Shown: positions 17,080 to 24,927, counted from the first letter of the stretch. The stretch is DNA of 64,000 bases from Ensifer sp. USDA 6670 (GCA_000421085.1 ATWE01000002.1:412090-476089); one strand, 5' to 3'. The notes: generated from the letters alone by a model not told the origin. Program-made: numbers and translations.

Positions 17080-17916
17080 TTAGGGCTTCGGAAGATAATC
17101 GGCTGGCATCGGCGTGCCGGGGAACCATTTTTCGTGCAGTGTCTTCCAGGTGCCATCCTGCATGGCGGCCTGCAAAGCCTTGTTCAGGGCCTCCCGCAGG
17201 GCATCGTTGCCCTTGCGGATGACGAAACCGGCTGGCGCGTCGAAGCTCGGAATATTGACGGCAACTTTCAGGTCTTGATACCGGCCCGCATAATCTTTCG
17301 CCGCCTCGTAATCGAGGAAATGCGCATCGATCGTGCCGTTGTTGAGTCCGGATACGGCAGAGTTATTGTCCGGGAATTTGACGAGATCGGTGCCCGTGAA
17401 ATTCTTCTGTGCATAGATTTCCTGGAGCGTGCCCTGCACCACCCCAAGCCGCTTGCCCTTCAGGCCTTCGGCGCCGGTGATATCCGCGTCCGCGGTGAGC
17501 ACGGAAAGGTAGCCCGCCAGATAGCCGTCGGAAAAGTCGACCGTTTCCATACGCTTCGCTGTCGTTCCGATCGCTGCCGCCGCCACGTCGAAACGGCCGT
17601 TGGCGACCGAGGGCATGAGGGCCGAGAAATCCTGACCGGTGAAAATCACCTGATCCTTCTCGAAGCCGATCCGCTTGGCCACGTCGAGGAGGAGTTCGAT
17701 GTCGAAGCCGGTGAAATTGCCGTCGGCGGTTGAGAACGCATAGGGCTTGGCATCACCCATCGTACCGACGCTGATGGTTGTGGGGTCGATCAGACCATAG
17801 GGATTGTCCTGAGCGGTGGCGGGCGCCAGGGCACCTGCCGCAAGGCCAAAAACTATTGCAGCGGCGGCCGCGCCCAATCTGGCGAGCGGCACAAACGAGA
17901 CCTGGAACGAGTTCAT
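17080..17916 (-). CDS. Periplasmic amino acid-binding protein (SBP family 3)
   Basis: 278 residues. A signal peptide (about 1-34, ending APATAQ) precedes the mature domain. Family 3 features are visible: [29 protein letters not shown] near 55-85, [24 protein letters not shown] near 115-138, and [13 protein letters not shown] near 155. The start at 17916 follows AGAGGAGAAA; the frame continues upstream into the regulator's promoter without a site. It is the first gene of the transporter-oxidase unit and would capture a polar amino acid or opine-like ligand. The palindromic operators for the LacI-type regulator lie 120-150 bases upstream. Confidence 0.88.
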   Translation of the reverse strand: MNSFQVSFVPLARLGAAAAAIVFGLAAGALAPATAQDNPYGLIDPTTISVGTMGDAKPYAFSTADGNFTGFDIELLLDVAKRIGFEKDQVIFTGQDFSALMPSVANGRFDVAAAAIGTTAKRMETVDFSDGYLAGYLSVLTADADITGAEGLKGKRLGVVQGTLQEIYAQKNFTGTDLVKFPDNNSAVSGLNNGTIDAHFLDYEAAKDYAGRYQDLKVAVNIPSFDAPAGFVIRKGNDALREALNKALQAAMQDGTWKTLHEKWFPGTPMPADYLPKP

Positions 17917-18034
17917 CGGTTTTTCTCCTCTGGTGATGTCTTTTGTAAAGTTGAAAGGCAAGCCCCTCCCGGCACGGCGATGACCGCGCAACGGTACTTG
18001 CCATCGCATGTACGCATCCAAAGTCTTTTTATCA

Positions 18035-18046
18035 GAGACCGGTCTC
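18035..18046. promoter_or_regulatory. LacI-type operator, copy 1
   Basis: GAGACCGGTCTC is a perfect 12-base palindrome with the central CG of LacI/GalR-family operators. It lies in the 218-base divergent region between the binding-protein gene and the LacI-type gene. The same palindrome recurs 22 bases (two helical turns) downstream. Confidence 0.75.
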
Positions 18047-18056
18047 ATTTCAAATT

Positions 18057-18068
18057 GAGACCGGTCTC
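18057..18068. promoter_or_regulatory. LacI-type operator, copy 2
   Basis: Second perfect copy of GAGACCGGTCTC, with its centre exactly 22 bases from the first, 66 bases before the regulator's ATG. Two dimers could bind the same DNA face and control both divergent units. Confidence 0.75.
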
Positions 18069-18134
18069 TTTGCTTCTGGCAATTGTTATCTTCGTGTTTG
18101 CCAGTCGTCAACATCTCTTGTAAGGCTAGCATTC

Positions 18135-19205
18135 ATGGACCAGAATCCGCCCCGATCCACCTCCGTCACCGTTGCCGACGTTGCGCGTCGAGCCGGCGTC
18201 TCGAAAGCGACGGCAGCGCGAGTTCTGGGCGGCTACGGAACGGTCAGCGACCGGGTGCGCGAAGCCGTGACCGCCGCCGCCCGTGCACTCGATTACCGGC
18301 CGAACGAGCTTGCGCGAAGCATGACGACAGGCCGCTCCGGTACGATCGGAGTCGTGGTAGGAGATATAGAGAACCCGTTCTTCAGCCTGGCCGTGCGGGG
18401 GATCACCGACGTCGCCCGGCAGGCCGGCTTTACCGTCATCCTCATAAATTCGGGCGAGGACGTCACAGCCGAGAAAGCCGCGATCCGTACGCTGCTTGCC
18501 AAACGGGTGGACGGCCTTATCGTGTCACCCGCCAAGGAAAGTGAACTCGACCATCTACAGGAAGCGGCCCGCTCGGGCCGGCCGCTGGCCCTGCTCGACC
18601 GCGGCAGCGAGGCACTCGCCGTCGATACTGTGATCGCCGACGACAGAAACGCTGCCGAGGGCGTCACCCGCCGACTCCTCGCACTCGGCCACCGCCGCAT
18701 TGCTTATATTACCGCCTGCGACACATCGGACCATCTTTTCCGCACGCCGAGCGACATCAATACTGGCTCGGTACGGCGACGGGTCGAAGGGTTCCTCGAT
18801 ACTTGCCGAGAGGCGGGCCTCGCCGAGATGGAAAGATGGGTGCATGTGGGCGCGTCCTCGCCGGAGCATACGCGCCGTATCGTCACCGGCATGCTGCGGG
18901 CGAGCGGGCGCCCGACGGCGATCATCGCCTCCGATAGCGTGATTGGACTCGAAGTCTTCAAGGCAAGTCGTGCGATCGGACTTGCTATCCCGAGCGATCT
19001 GTCGCTCGTCTCTTTTCATGATGCGGACTGGACATCCGTCACATCGCCGCCTGTCACGGTGGTGCGGCAACCCGTCTATCGTCTGGGCGAGAGGGCTGCG
19101 CAACTGCTCGTCGAGCGACTAAACGGGGAGGGAATGGAGGCCCGCCGCGTCGTTCTGCAAACAGAAATCGTCGAGCGTGCCTCCGTGGCTGAGGCGCCGG
19201 CATGA
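18135..19205 (+). CDS. LacI/GalR-family transcriptional regulator
   Basis: 356 residues. The N-terminal helix-turn-helix VTVADVARRAGVSKATAARVLGGYGTVSDRVREAV (about 11-45) is canonical, with the ARVL hinge-type segment. The periplasmic-binding-protein-like sensor domain follows, with IGVVVGDIENPFFSLAVRGI near 74-93 and the C-terminal HDADWTSVTSPPVTVVRQPVYRLGERAA near 294-321. It is divergent from the ABC importer-oxidase unit, with two identical palindromes in between, so it probably represses that unit and itself until the ligand binds. Its sensor would be expected to bind a sugar-like or amino-acid-derived inducer, so the carried compound could be a sugar-amino-acid conjugate; this is inference. 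Confidence 0.9.
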   Translation: MDQNPPRSTSVTVADVARRAGVSKATAARVLGGYGTVSDRVREAVTAAARALDYRPNELARSMTTGRSGTIGVVVGDIENPFFSLAVRGITDVARQAGFTVILINSGEDVTAEKAAIRTLLAKRVDGLIVSPAKESELDHLQEAARSGRPLALLDRGSEALAVDTVIADDRNAAEGVTRRLLALGHRRIAYITACDTSDHLFRTPSDINTGSVRRRVEGFLDTCREAGLAEMERWVHVGASSPEHTRRIVTGMLRASGRPTAIIASDSVIGLEVFKASRAIGLAIPSDLSLVSFHDADWTSVTSPPVTVVRQPVYRLGERAAQLLVERLNGEGMEARRVVLQTEIVERASVAEAPA

Positions 19206-19266
19206 TCCTTCGACGCTTGGCCGGAGAAGTCCCGCTTTCTTGAAGCACGGAAATTCCCCGGGAGGC

Positions 19267-20241
19267 CTACTCCCGGACCGACTGCTGCAGGCGATCCTTG
19301 GCCGCGTCGTGCACTTCCAGCGCCGCATCGCCAGCCTTGTCGAGGATTTCCTGCCCGGCCTCCATGGCTTGCGCGACGCCGGCGTTCGCCCTGGCCGCGA
19401 GATTGGATCGCACATCTTCCGCCATTTCGCCCATCGCCTCGTCCTCGGCCTCGCTATGGGGCAGCGCCGCCCCTATCGCTGCACCGACGGCAAAGGCGAG
19501 CGCTCCGCCGACAAGCGGCTGGTCGCGGAAGTGCCTCAGGATGGCCGCGTTGAGTTGCGCGCCCTGCTCTTCGAGCGACCGGCCGGCATCCTGCATGCTG
19601 CCGGCGAGAGATCTGCCGGCCCCCGCGACCGAATCGGACATCCGGCCCGCCGCGGCGCTCACCTGTCTCCACGTCCGGGACGCCCAGCCGGACGCCTCGT
19701 CGAACAGGGCGCCGGTTTCATCCCTGATGTCTTCGATCTGCTTGCCTGCCGCGTCGGTAAAGCCGCGATAGACCTTCCCGGCCGGGTCGACGAAGTGGCC
19801 GGCGCGCCGGCCGGCTTCGTCCGTCAGGGCGCGGAAGCGGCTGCCGCTTTCATCCGTGAAGTGACTGTAGCGCTCGCCGAAGCTCGCCTCGACCGGGCCC
19901 ACCCGCCGGACGGAGCCCCTTACAGGTGCAAGCGGATAATCATCCGCGTCGTCGTCCCTCTCCCCGTGTCGCGGCGCGCGCGAGGCGGGGTTAGCGATCA
20001 GCCAGGCGAGGCTTACCCCCATCAAGGCAACCGGGATCGGGTTTGACTTGAGCGCCACGCCGAGATTGCTCAGATATTCGGATCCGCCGCTCGTTTTGGC
20101 ATATTCGAGCAGTTCGTCCATCAATTCTCCCGGCGACATGCGCTCCTGAATTTCGTGGAGCTTTTCCTCAATCCGCTGGCGATCGGCCTCGATCTCGCGC
20201 TGCAGTTCGGCAGCGGAGTGCGTGTGTGCGGAATCGTTCAT
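19267..20241 (-). CDS. DUF3618 domain-containing envelope protein
   Basis: 324 residues. The N-terminus (SAAELQREIEADRQRIEEKLHEIQERMSPGELMDELL, about 9-45) is the DUF3618 signature: a heptad-like charged helix followed by a short hydrophobic segment (SNPIPVALMGVSLAWLIANP, about 66-85). The central part is a long series of helices with many Ala, Gly, Asp and Arg residues. A second hydrophobic stretch (VGGALAFAVGAAIGAALP) lies near 245-262. The ATG overlaps the stop of the holin-like gene (ATGA), so it is the third gene of a coupled operon behind an EcfG-type promoter. Members of this family accompany general-stress genes in rhizobia. Biochemical function is unknown. Confidence 0.82.
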   Translation of the reverse strand: MNDSAHTHSAAELQREIEADRQRIEEKLHEIQERMSPGELMDELLEYAKTSGGSEYLSNLGVALKSNPIPVALMGVSLAWLIANPASRAPRHGERDDDADDYPLAPVRGSVRRVGPVEASFGERYSHFTDESGSRFRALTDEAGRRAGHFVDPAGKVYRGFTDAAGKQIEDIRDETGALFDEASGWASRTWRQVSAAAGRMSDSVAGAGRSLAGSMQDAGRSLEEQGAQLNAAILRHFRDQPLVGGALAFAVGAAIGAALPHSEAEDEAMGEMAEDVRSNLAARANAGVAQAMEAGQEILDKAGDAALEVHDAAKDRLQQSVRE

Positions 20242-20657
20242 TGCAGTCTCTCCTTTACCACGTTCGCGTCGCGCTGCAGGGAGGCGGCCGTCCGATCGAA
20301 TTGGATGCTGCTGCCCTTGAGCGCCGAGAGGCCGCGCGAAATCATCGCCCAGGCAAGCAAGGCGACGACCACGCCGACGATGGCCGCTGACAAAGCATCG
20401 GCATTCGCTTCGGTCATGCCCTGAGCCACGAGGAAGGCGCCCAGACCCTGGACGACGGCACTCAGCAGCACGCCGACTGCGCCGATGGCAAAGATCAGCC
20501 CGACGAGCAGCGTCTCGAGGCTGCCGACCGCTCGATTCAGGTTCTCGGATGCCTCGGCTTTTGCGAGGTCGATTTCCTTCCGGAAAAGACCGGATATATC
20601 CGCCACCAGACCGGTCATCAGTTCCGTCAGGGGGCGCTCGTCCCGATGATTAGCCAT
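20238..20657 (-). CDS. Phage-holin-superfamily (putative Actinobacterial Holin-X-like) membrane protein
   Basis: 139 residues. An amphipathic N-terminal region with PLTELMTGLVADISGLFRKEIDLAKAEASENL (about 9-40) is typical of the DUF1469/holin-X family. Two transmembrane helices follow (about 50-75 and 88-108), and the C-terminus is charged. The start overlaps the end of the preceding gene by 8 bases, and the stop overlaps the DUF3618 start, so all three are coupled. The name 'holin' is inherited from the superfamily; in this context a stress-related membrane scaffold is more likely than lysis. Confidence 0.8.
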   Translation of the reverse strand: MANHRDERPLTELMTGLVADISGLFRKEIDLAKAEASENLNRAVGSLETLLVGLIFAIGAVGVLLSAVVQGLGAFLVAQGMTEANADALSAAIVGVVVALLAWAMISRGLSALKGSSIQFDRTAASLQRDANVVKERLQ

Positions 20658-21228
20658 TATAGCGTTCCTTCTCGCTTGATTGACGGGTCCGTCCCGAAGC
20701 ATCCCGTCCGTCCCGGCGCGGAGGCGAAGCGGTGAGGAACCGACTTGCGGCCAGTCCTGCGATTGCGGCCATGCCGAGGAAGGCGAGTGGCTGCTTACGG
20801 CCGAAATCTTCGACCATTCCGGCGATCTCGCCGAGATTGCGGCCCTCAGTCTTGCGTGCGAAGCCCTGGAGCGACGTGCCGATCTGCTTTGCATAGCGGC
20901 CGATGGCCCGCTGATCCGTTTGCTCTAGCTCGTTTCCGACCTTCTCGAGGGCCGCGGCAACACCGCTCAACTGCCGGGCAGCGACGTTCTTCTCATCCTC
21001 GACGGCGCGGCCGACCGCCGCTTTTGCCTGCTCCGTCTGTTCACTAGCGAACTCTTTGAACTCGTTTACGTCTTCACGCACGGCGTTCTCGAGGCTGCGG
21101 TCACCCGCCTCGCCCTGTCCGCCCTTCTCACCAGCTTGCACGCCGCTCACGCGCTCGATGCCTTGGGCGGCCGTCAAAGGTCTGCCCAAGGGATCGCCCG
21201 ACCCGCGGCCGCTTGTGTCATTGGTCAT
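20650..21228 (-). CDS. Nutrient deprivation-induced protein-like membrane-anchored protein
   Basis: 192 residues. A disordered Gly/Asp/Arg-rich start is followed by a long charged helix (about 50-140) with many Glu, Lys and Ala residues (EFKEFASEQTEQAKAAVGRAVEDEKNVAA), like an apolipoprotein or LEA-type helix. One hydrophobic segment (PLAFLGMAAIAGLAASRFL, about 148-166) precedes a basic tail. It resembles what rhizobial annotations call nutrient deprivation-induced protein. It is the first gene of the three-gene operon; GGAGGAG precedes the ATG, and an EcfG-type promoter is centred 60 bases upstream. It is probably an inner-membrane protein of the general stress response. Confidence 0.75.
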   Translation of the reverse strand: MTNDTSGRGSGDPLGRPLTAAQGIERVSGVQAGEKGGQGEAGDRSLENAVREDVNEFKEFASEQTEQAKAAVGRAVEDEKNVAARQLSGVAAALEKVGNELEQTDQRAIGRYAKQIGTSLQGFARKTEGRNLGEIAGMVEDFGRKQPLAFLGMAAIAGLAASRFLTASPPRRDGRDASGRTRQSSEKERYNG

Positions 21229-21277
21229 TGTCGGCTCCTCCCATGCATAACGGGGATCGTTATCGTCTACGCAATCA

Positions 21278-21302
21278 AACGAGCCATTTAGAACCTTGTT
21301 CC
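21278..21302 (-). promoter_or_regulatory. EcfG/RpoE2-type promoter of the 21228-19267 operon
   Basis: Minus strand: GGAAC (21302-21298), 16-base spacer, CGTTT starting at 21281. It is a full match to the GGAAC-N16-CGTT form and the best of the set. It lies 50 bases upstream of the first gene. Confidence 0.8.
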
Positions 21303-21380
21303 CTGCAAAGCGCCGCGGGACCTCCTCGCGTGCTTCGCTTGTTCAGGAAACCTCCCGTGGCAGCCCGCCTCGCCCGGCGA

Positions 21381-21554
21381 TCAGCGGGGCCGGTTCTCCG
21401 GCGACTGTTCGTAAAGCTCCTCGATCTTCTGCTTCTGGGCCTGCTTTTCGGCACGCGAGAGCGGCCTCTGCTTCAAGATGGCATAGGCGACCGCAGCGCC
21501 GAGTATAAAGGCGCCACCGCCCGTGACAAAAAGCCAGAAATAGTTCGTCAACAT
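21381..21554 (-). CDS. Small membrane protein (57 residues)
   Basis: The frame starts MLTNYFWLFVTGGGAFILGA and contains one transmembrane helix (about 6-27). It is followed by a basic, glutamine-rich amphipathic helix (LSRAEKQAQKQKIEELYEQ, about 32-50). A strong GAGGAGA site precedes the ATG by seven bases, and an EcfG-type promoter ends 25 bases upstream. It is too short to assign by family, but the combination of promoter, ribosome-binding site and clean protein architecture supports a real gene. It is divergent from the BON-domain gene. Confidence 0.7.
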   Translation of the reverse strand: MLTNYFWLFVTGGGAFILGAAVAYAILKQRPLSRAEKQAQKQKIEELYEQSPENRPR

Positions 21555-21578
21555 CGTCGTATCTCCTCAAATGCAGCC

Positions 21579-21603
21579 AACCGTGTCGGCCGCCGAAGGT
21601 TCC
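21579..21603 (-). promoter_or_regulatory. EcfG/RpoE2-type promoter of the 57-residue membrane protein
   Basis: Minus strand: GGAAC (21603-21599), 16-base spacer, GGTT (21582-21579), 25 bases before the start codon. Confidence 0.65.
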
Positions 21604-21657
21604 GGACGGTGCTGTTTCCGCGGCATGACCGGGCCGTGCCGGAGCTCTCATTGCGCC

Positions 21658-21682
21658 GGAACCGAGTGCTCGCTCGCGGGTT
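21658..21682 (+). promoter_or_regulatory. EcfG/RpoE2-type promoter of the BON-domain gene
   Basis: GGAAC at 21658-21662, 16-base spacer, GGTTT from 21679. It lies 36 bases before the ATG and is back to back with the opposite-strand promoter at 21579-21603. Confidence 0.65.
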
Positions 21683-21718
21683 TGATCGACGTCAACGAGC
21701 CAAACCAAGGAGGAACTC

Positions 21719-22405
21719 ATGGCCAGGAACAGGAGCTGGAGCCGCGATGTCTACGAGAGCTATCCGGAGACGGACCGGCGCCGGCGCGGCAGGTCCTACG
21801 AGGACGAGAGGCGCCGCGCCCTGACCGGCGGCCCGCGGCTCATGGATTACGAGAGCCCGCAGTATTTTGCCGGTGCCGAGCCGGGCCGTTCCGGCACATA
21901 TCGAGGGCGCGACGACAGCTGGGAGCGGGAACGCGCATACGGTCCAGGTTACTTCGGCGGCGGAGGCTATTACCGCGACGACGACTATGGCGAGGGGTAC
22001 CCTTATCGCGGCAGGGGCTACGGGGAGCGCGGCTTTCTCGAACGCGCCAGCGACGAAGTCGCATCCTGGTTGGGCGACGAGGACGCCGAGCGCAGGCGCG
22101 AGCTGGATCAGCATCGCGGCAAGGGGCCCAAAGGCTATACCCGCTCTGACACCCGCATCCAGGAAGATGTGAGCGATCGCCTGAGCGACGAGGGTATGCT
22201 CGATGCTTCCGATATCGCGGTTTCGGTCGCGAATGGCGAAGTTCAGCTGAGCGGCCTGGTCGATTCCAAATGGGCCAAACGCCGCGCCGAGGACTGCGCC
22301 GAAGCCGTCTCCGGCGTGAAGCATGTCCAGAACAATCTCCGCATCCGTCCGTCGGGAGGATCGCCCGGCTGGAATGCCGGCAACACCGATCGCAACATCG
22401 CTTGA
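21719..22405 (+). CDS. BON-domain protein with RY/G-rich N-terminal region
   Basis: 228 residues. The first 130 residues are extremely polar and rich in Arg, Tyr, Gly, Asp and Glu (RSWSRDVYESYPETDRRRRG and GYFGGGGYYRDDDYGEGYPY). They include a SWLGDED-like segment near 117, as in SWFGD-type rhizobial proteins. Residues about 140-222 form a BON domain: TRIQEDVSDRLSDEGMLDAS, then VANGEVQLSGLV, then AEAVSGVKHVQNNLRI, with the conserved Gly. BON domains bind membranes or phospholipids and are often linked to osmotic stress. No signal peptide is seen, so the protein is probably cytoplasmic. A clear AAGGAGG site precedes the ATG, and an EcfG-type promoter lies just upstream. Confidence 0.85.
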   Translation: MARNRSWSRDVYESYPETDRRRRGRSYEDERRRALTGGPRLMDYESPQYFAGAEPGRSGTYRGRDDSWERERAYGPGYFGGGGYYRDDDYGEGYPYRGRGYGERGFLERASDEVASWLGDEDAERRRELDQHRGKGPKGYTRSDTRIQEDVSDRLSDEGMLDASDIAVSVANGEVQLSGLVDSKWAKRRAEDCAEAVSGVKHVQNNLRIRPSGGSPGWNAGNTDRNIA

Positions 22406-22489
22406 GAGACAGGCCCCTGGAATATGCAGCAGCAGACCCGAGGCAGTCCTCAGGTCGATGACGGACCCGCCTTGCGACGTCAAGAACGC

Positions 22490-22993
22490 TCACTGGGATG
22501 TCATGGACTGAACCTGTATCAGATGGGTTCTAACTGTCGGGTAAGTGGCCTCGGCAAAGGCTTTCAGCGCGCCGGCCTCGCCTTCCCCCGCGTAATTCCT
22601 AAGAAGCTCCAGCGCATCCTCATGCGCAGTGACCTGGGAAGACAGATAGGCGGGATCGAAGGCGGCACCACTCAGCGCCCCCAACGCGGCAAGCTTCTCC
22701 TCGCCGGCCTTGTCCGGAGACTCGGAGAGCTCTACGCCATCCTTTTCTGCGGCTTCGGCCAGTTCCTTGCCGGCTCGCGTGTGATCGGTAAGCATCCGCT
22801 CGGCGAAATCCAGTACCGCGCGCCCTTTGGCGCGCTGCCGCGCGAGTGCTGCCGCCTTCATCTCGAAGAGATTCGACATCGACATTTTCCGTGCGAATTC
22901 CTGGCGCCGCGACGGCTCGCCCTGAGCGGACGCGGCCTGCAACGGCGCGAGGCACAACAATATCGCGGCAAGGACAGCGTTGATGGCTCTCAT
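22490..22993 (-). CDS. DUF4142 secreted protein
   Basis: 167 residues. A signal peptide (about 1-23, MRAINAVLAAILLCLAPLQA) leads to an all-helical mature domain with the DUF4142 pattern. It has FARKMSMSNLFEMKAAALARQRA near 33-55, FAERMLTDHTRAGKELAEAA near 63-82, and SSQVTAHEDALELLRNYA near 117-134. DUF4142 proteins have a ferritin-like four-helix fold; some have been discussed as metal-binding, but this is not visible here. The protein is periplasmic or outer-membrane associated. A GGAGGT site precedes the ATG, and an EcfG-type promoter lies 25 bases upstream. It is convergent with the BON gene. Confidence 0.85.
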   Translation of the reverse strand: MRAINAVLAAILLCLAPLQAASAQGEPSRRQEFARKMSMSNLFEMKAAALARQRAKGRAVLDFAERMLTDHTRAGKELAEAAEKDGVELSESPDKAGEEKLAALGALSGAAFDPAYLSSQVTAHEDALELLRNYAGEGEAGALKAFAEATYPTVRTHLIQVQSMTSQ

Positions 22994-23017
22994 CGGGGAT
23001 ACCTCCGGAGGCCACCT

Positions 23018-23042
23018 AACCTGCGGCCTGAGCGATCGTTCC
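23018..23042 (-). promoter_or_regulatory. EcfG/RpoE2-type promoter of the DUF4142 gene
   Basis: Minus strand: GGAAC (23042-23038), 16-base spacer, GGTT (23021-23018), 25 bases before the start codon. Confidence 0.65.
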
Positions 23043-23140
23043 GCATAGCACGCGAAAATACCGGCTCGTCAGCCGACCCGGTTTCACCGTATTGCGGCAC
23101 CCGTGAGATCGGCATGTCCTTGCAGGCATTGGCATTGCGA

Positions 23141-23165
23141 GGAACTTTCTTGGGACCATCCGGTT
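23141..23165 (+). promoter_or_regulatory. EcfG-type promoter without an obvious gene
   Basis: GGAAC at 23141-23145, 16-base spacer, GGTT at 23162-23165. It points into the 624-base stretch 22994-23617, which has no convincing gene. It may drive a small open frame at about 23213-23408 or extend to the cupin gene at 23618. Confidence 0.5.
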
Positions 23166-23228
23166 GTAAGAATCGAAAGGCCGCACAACGGCCGACAGGA
23201 GCGGTCACCCGCGTGGCCGACAAAGCTT

Positions 23229-23408
23229 ATGCAAACGGCATTCTTCATCGCGATCCCCGCCCTCCCGCTCGGAACGGCGCTCGTGCTTCTGTGGTTCGGT
23301 CCGCTGTGGCGCCAGCAAGCGAGCCCATGGAACCGCTCGTCGATCTGGTGCCCCGGATCGACCATACTCGACCGCCGGGCGCCGTGGCGCAGCCTCGATA
23401 GGATTTGA
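23229..23408 (+). CDS. Possible small membrane protein (59 residues)
   Basis: The frame starts MQTAFFIAIPALPLGTALVL with one hydrophobic segment (about 3-26), then a Trp/Arg-rich tail. It lies 64 bases after an EcfG-type promoter. The ribosome-binding site is poor: the nearest AGGAG (23197-23201) is better placed for a GTG at 23213 in another frame, which would give a 62-residue hydrophilic protein ending at 23401. I cannot decide between the two. The rest of the 22994-23617 stretch shows nothing further. Confidence 0.25.
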   Translation: MQTAFFIAIPALPLGTALVLLWFGPLWRQQASPWNRSSIWCPGSTILDRRAPWRSLDRI

Positions 23409-23617
23409 TGCGGTCGGGCCGGCGAATGAGCGTCACCATCGTCGGCGTCGCTGCGGCGAAGGCCGTTCCTTTGGAATTGCACGGCTGCGCCTTCGCCGCT
23501 GACACATGCCGTTACAAAAGTCCCGCCCGGCCGACACATCGTCAATACACGCAGTCATTCAAATAGCTGCACTGGCATCGGGGACAAGCCTCGGCCAATG
23601 CAGGAAGGATGACCTCT

Positions 23618-24019
23618 ATGAAAACGTCTCGGATCTTGGCGGCCGCGCTGCTGGTCGTTGGAAGTGGATTGGCATTGCAGGCGGCCAAGGCTCAACAAGC
23701 GGGACTTCACCGCACCGATCTCTTGCAGCACGATCTCGGCCAGCCGGGCCGCGAAACGGTTCAGGTGCGCGTCGACTTCGATCCCGGTGCAGTCTCCATC
23801 AAGCACTCCCATCCGGGCGAAGAGGTGGCCTATGTGCTCGAAGGCTCGCTGGAATATCAGCTCGAGGGAAGAGCGCCCGTCACGCTTCATGCCGGCGATG
23901 CCTTGTTCATTCCGGCCGGGGTAGCTCATATCGCGAAAAACGTTGGCAGCGGCGAGGCATCGGAGCTCGCGACATATATCGTCGAAAAAGGCTCGCCGCT
24001 CGTCGTTCCGGTCAAGTGA
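23618..24019 (+). CDS. Secreted cupin-domain protein
   Basis: 133 residues. A signal peptide (about 1-26, MKTSRILAAALLVVGSGLAL) leads to a single cupin_2 barrel. Motif 1 is IKHSHPGEEVAYVLEGSLEYQL (about 64-85) and motif 2 is HAGDALFIPAGVAHIAKN (about 96-113); His66, His68, Glu72 and His109 are the expected metal ligands. The start at 23618 is preferred to an ATG nine bases upstream, because the GGAAGG site is properly spaced only for it. The protein is periplasmic. Cupins of this type are often small-molecule binding proteins or dioxygenase-like; the substrate is unknown. The gene is monocistronic. Confidence 0.82.
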   Translation: MKTSRILAAALLVVGSGLALQAAKAQQAGLHRTDLLQHDLGQPGRETVQVRVDFDPGAVSIKHSHPGEEVAYVLEGSLEYQLEGRAPVTLHAGDALFIPAGVAHIAKNVGSGEASELATYIVEKGSPLVVPVK

Positions 24020-24189
24020 GCGCCCGGCGACCTGTGACGTTTCGCCCTTCGACGGCAGTCGCCCCATCGGGGTCGCTCTCCGGCCCCTGCGTTGACCCTC
24101 TCCGTTACGGCACAGGCACTAGCTGGTGAATACTGCTGGCACGGCATTCTCGTTCTGATAAGAAATGGCGGTCAAAGGGGTGTCTTGTC

Positions 24190-24927
24190 ATGGAGCATAT
24201 CGATCACATCCTGATCGTCGATGACGATCGGGAAATCCGCGAGCTTGTGTCGGCTTACCTGAAGAAGAACGGTTTGCGGGTGACCGCCTTCGCCGACGGG
24301 CGGCAGATGCGGACCTTCCTCGAGGCGAATACGGTCGATCTGATCATTCTCGATCTCATGATGCCGGGCGACGACGGCCTCGTCCTGAGCCGCGAGCTGC
24401 GTGTCGGCAGACACAAGGCGACGCCCATCGTCATGCTGACCGCCCGCTCGGACGAAATGGATCGAATCATCGGGCTGGAAATGGGCGCCGACGACTATAT
24501 CGCGAAGCCGTTCTCGGCGCGCGAACTGCTCGCCCGCATCAAGGCGGTCCTGCGGCGTGCGCGGATGCTGCCAGCGAACCTGCAGGTGTCGGAGGCAGGT
24601 CAGCTGTTGCGTTTCGGCCAATGGAAGCTCGACACGACGGCAAGGCATCTCATCGATGCGGATGGTACTGCGATTGCGCTCAGCGGCGCCGAATACCGGC
24701 TGCTGCGCGTCTTCGTCGATCACCCGCAGCGCGTCCTCAACCGCGATCAGCTCCTCAACCTCACACAGGGGCGCGAGGCCGAACTCTTCGACCGATCGAT
24801 CGATCTCCTGGTCAGCCGGGTTCGCCAGCGTCTCGGCGACGACGCCCGGGAACCGGCCTATATCAAGACCGTCCGCAGCGAAGGCTATGTTTTTTCGGTG
24901 CCGGTCGAGATCGTGGAGCCCCGCTGA
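24190..24927 (+). CDS. OmpR-family response regulator
   Basis: 245 residues. The receiver domain (about 1-120) has the acidic pair in ILIVDDDREIREL, the phosphoacceptor Asp55 in LIILDLMMPG, and the switch lysine in ADDYIAKPFSARELLARI. The C-terminal winged-helix domain (about 145-240) has the OmpR-type ALSGAEYRLLRVFVDHPQRVL and RQRLGDDAREPAYIKTVRSEGYVF. It is coupled to the downstream sensor kinase by a TGATG overlap. The pair resembles EnvZ/OmpR-like systems. The target genes cannot be read from the sequence; the flanking cupin gene or the VOC/hydrolase genes are candidates. Confidence 0.9.
   Translation: MEHIDHILIVDDDREIRELVSAYLKKNGLRVTAFADGRQMRTFLEANTVDLIILDLMMPGDDGLVLSRELRVGRHKATPIVMLTARSDEMDRIIGLEMGADDYIAKPFSARELLARIKAVLRRARMLPANLQVSEAGQLLRFGQWKLDTTARHLIDADGTAIALSGAEYRLLRVFVDHPQRVLNRDQLLNLTQGREAELFDRSIDLLVSRVRQRLGDDAREPAYIKTVRSEGYVFSVPVEIVEPR

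Noticed and set aside
23270..23295. GGAAC-N17-GGTT on the plus strand
   Set aside because: The spacing is one base longer than in all other sites of the window and it lies within a possible small gene with no start codon close downstream; probably chance.
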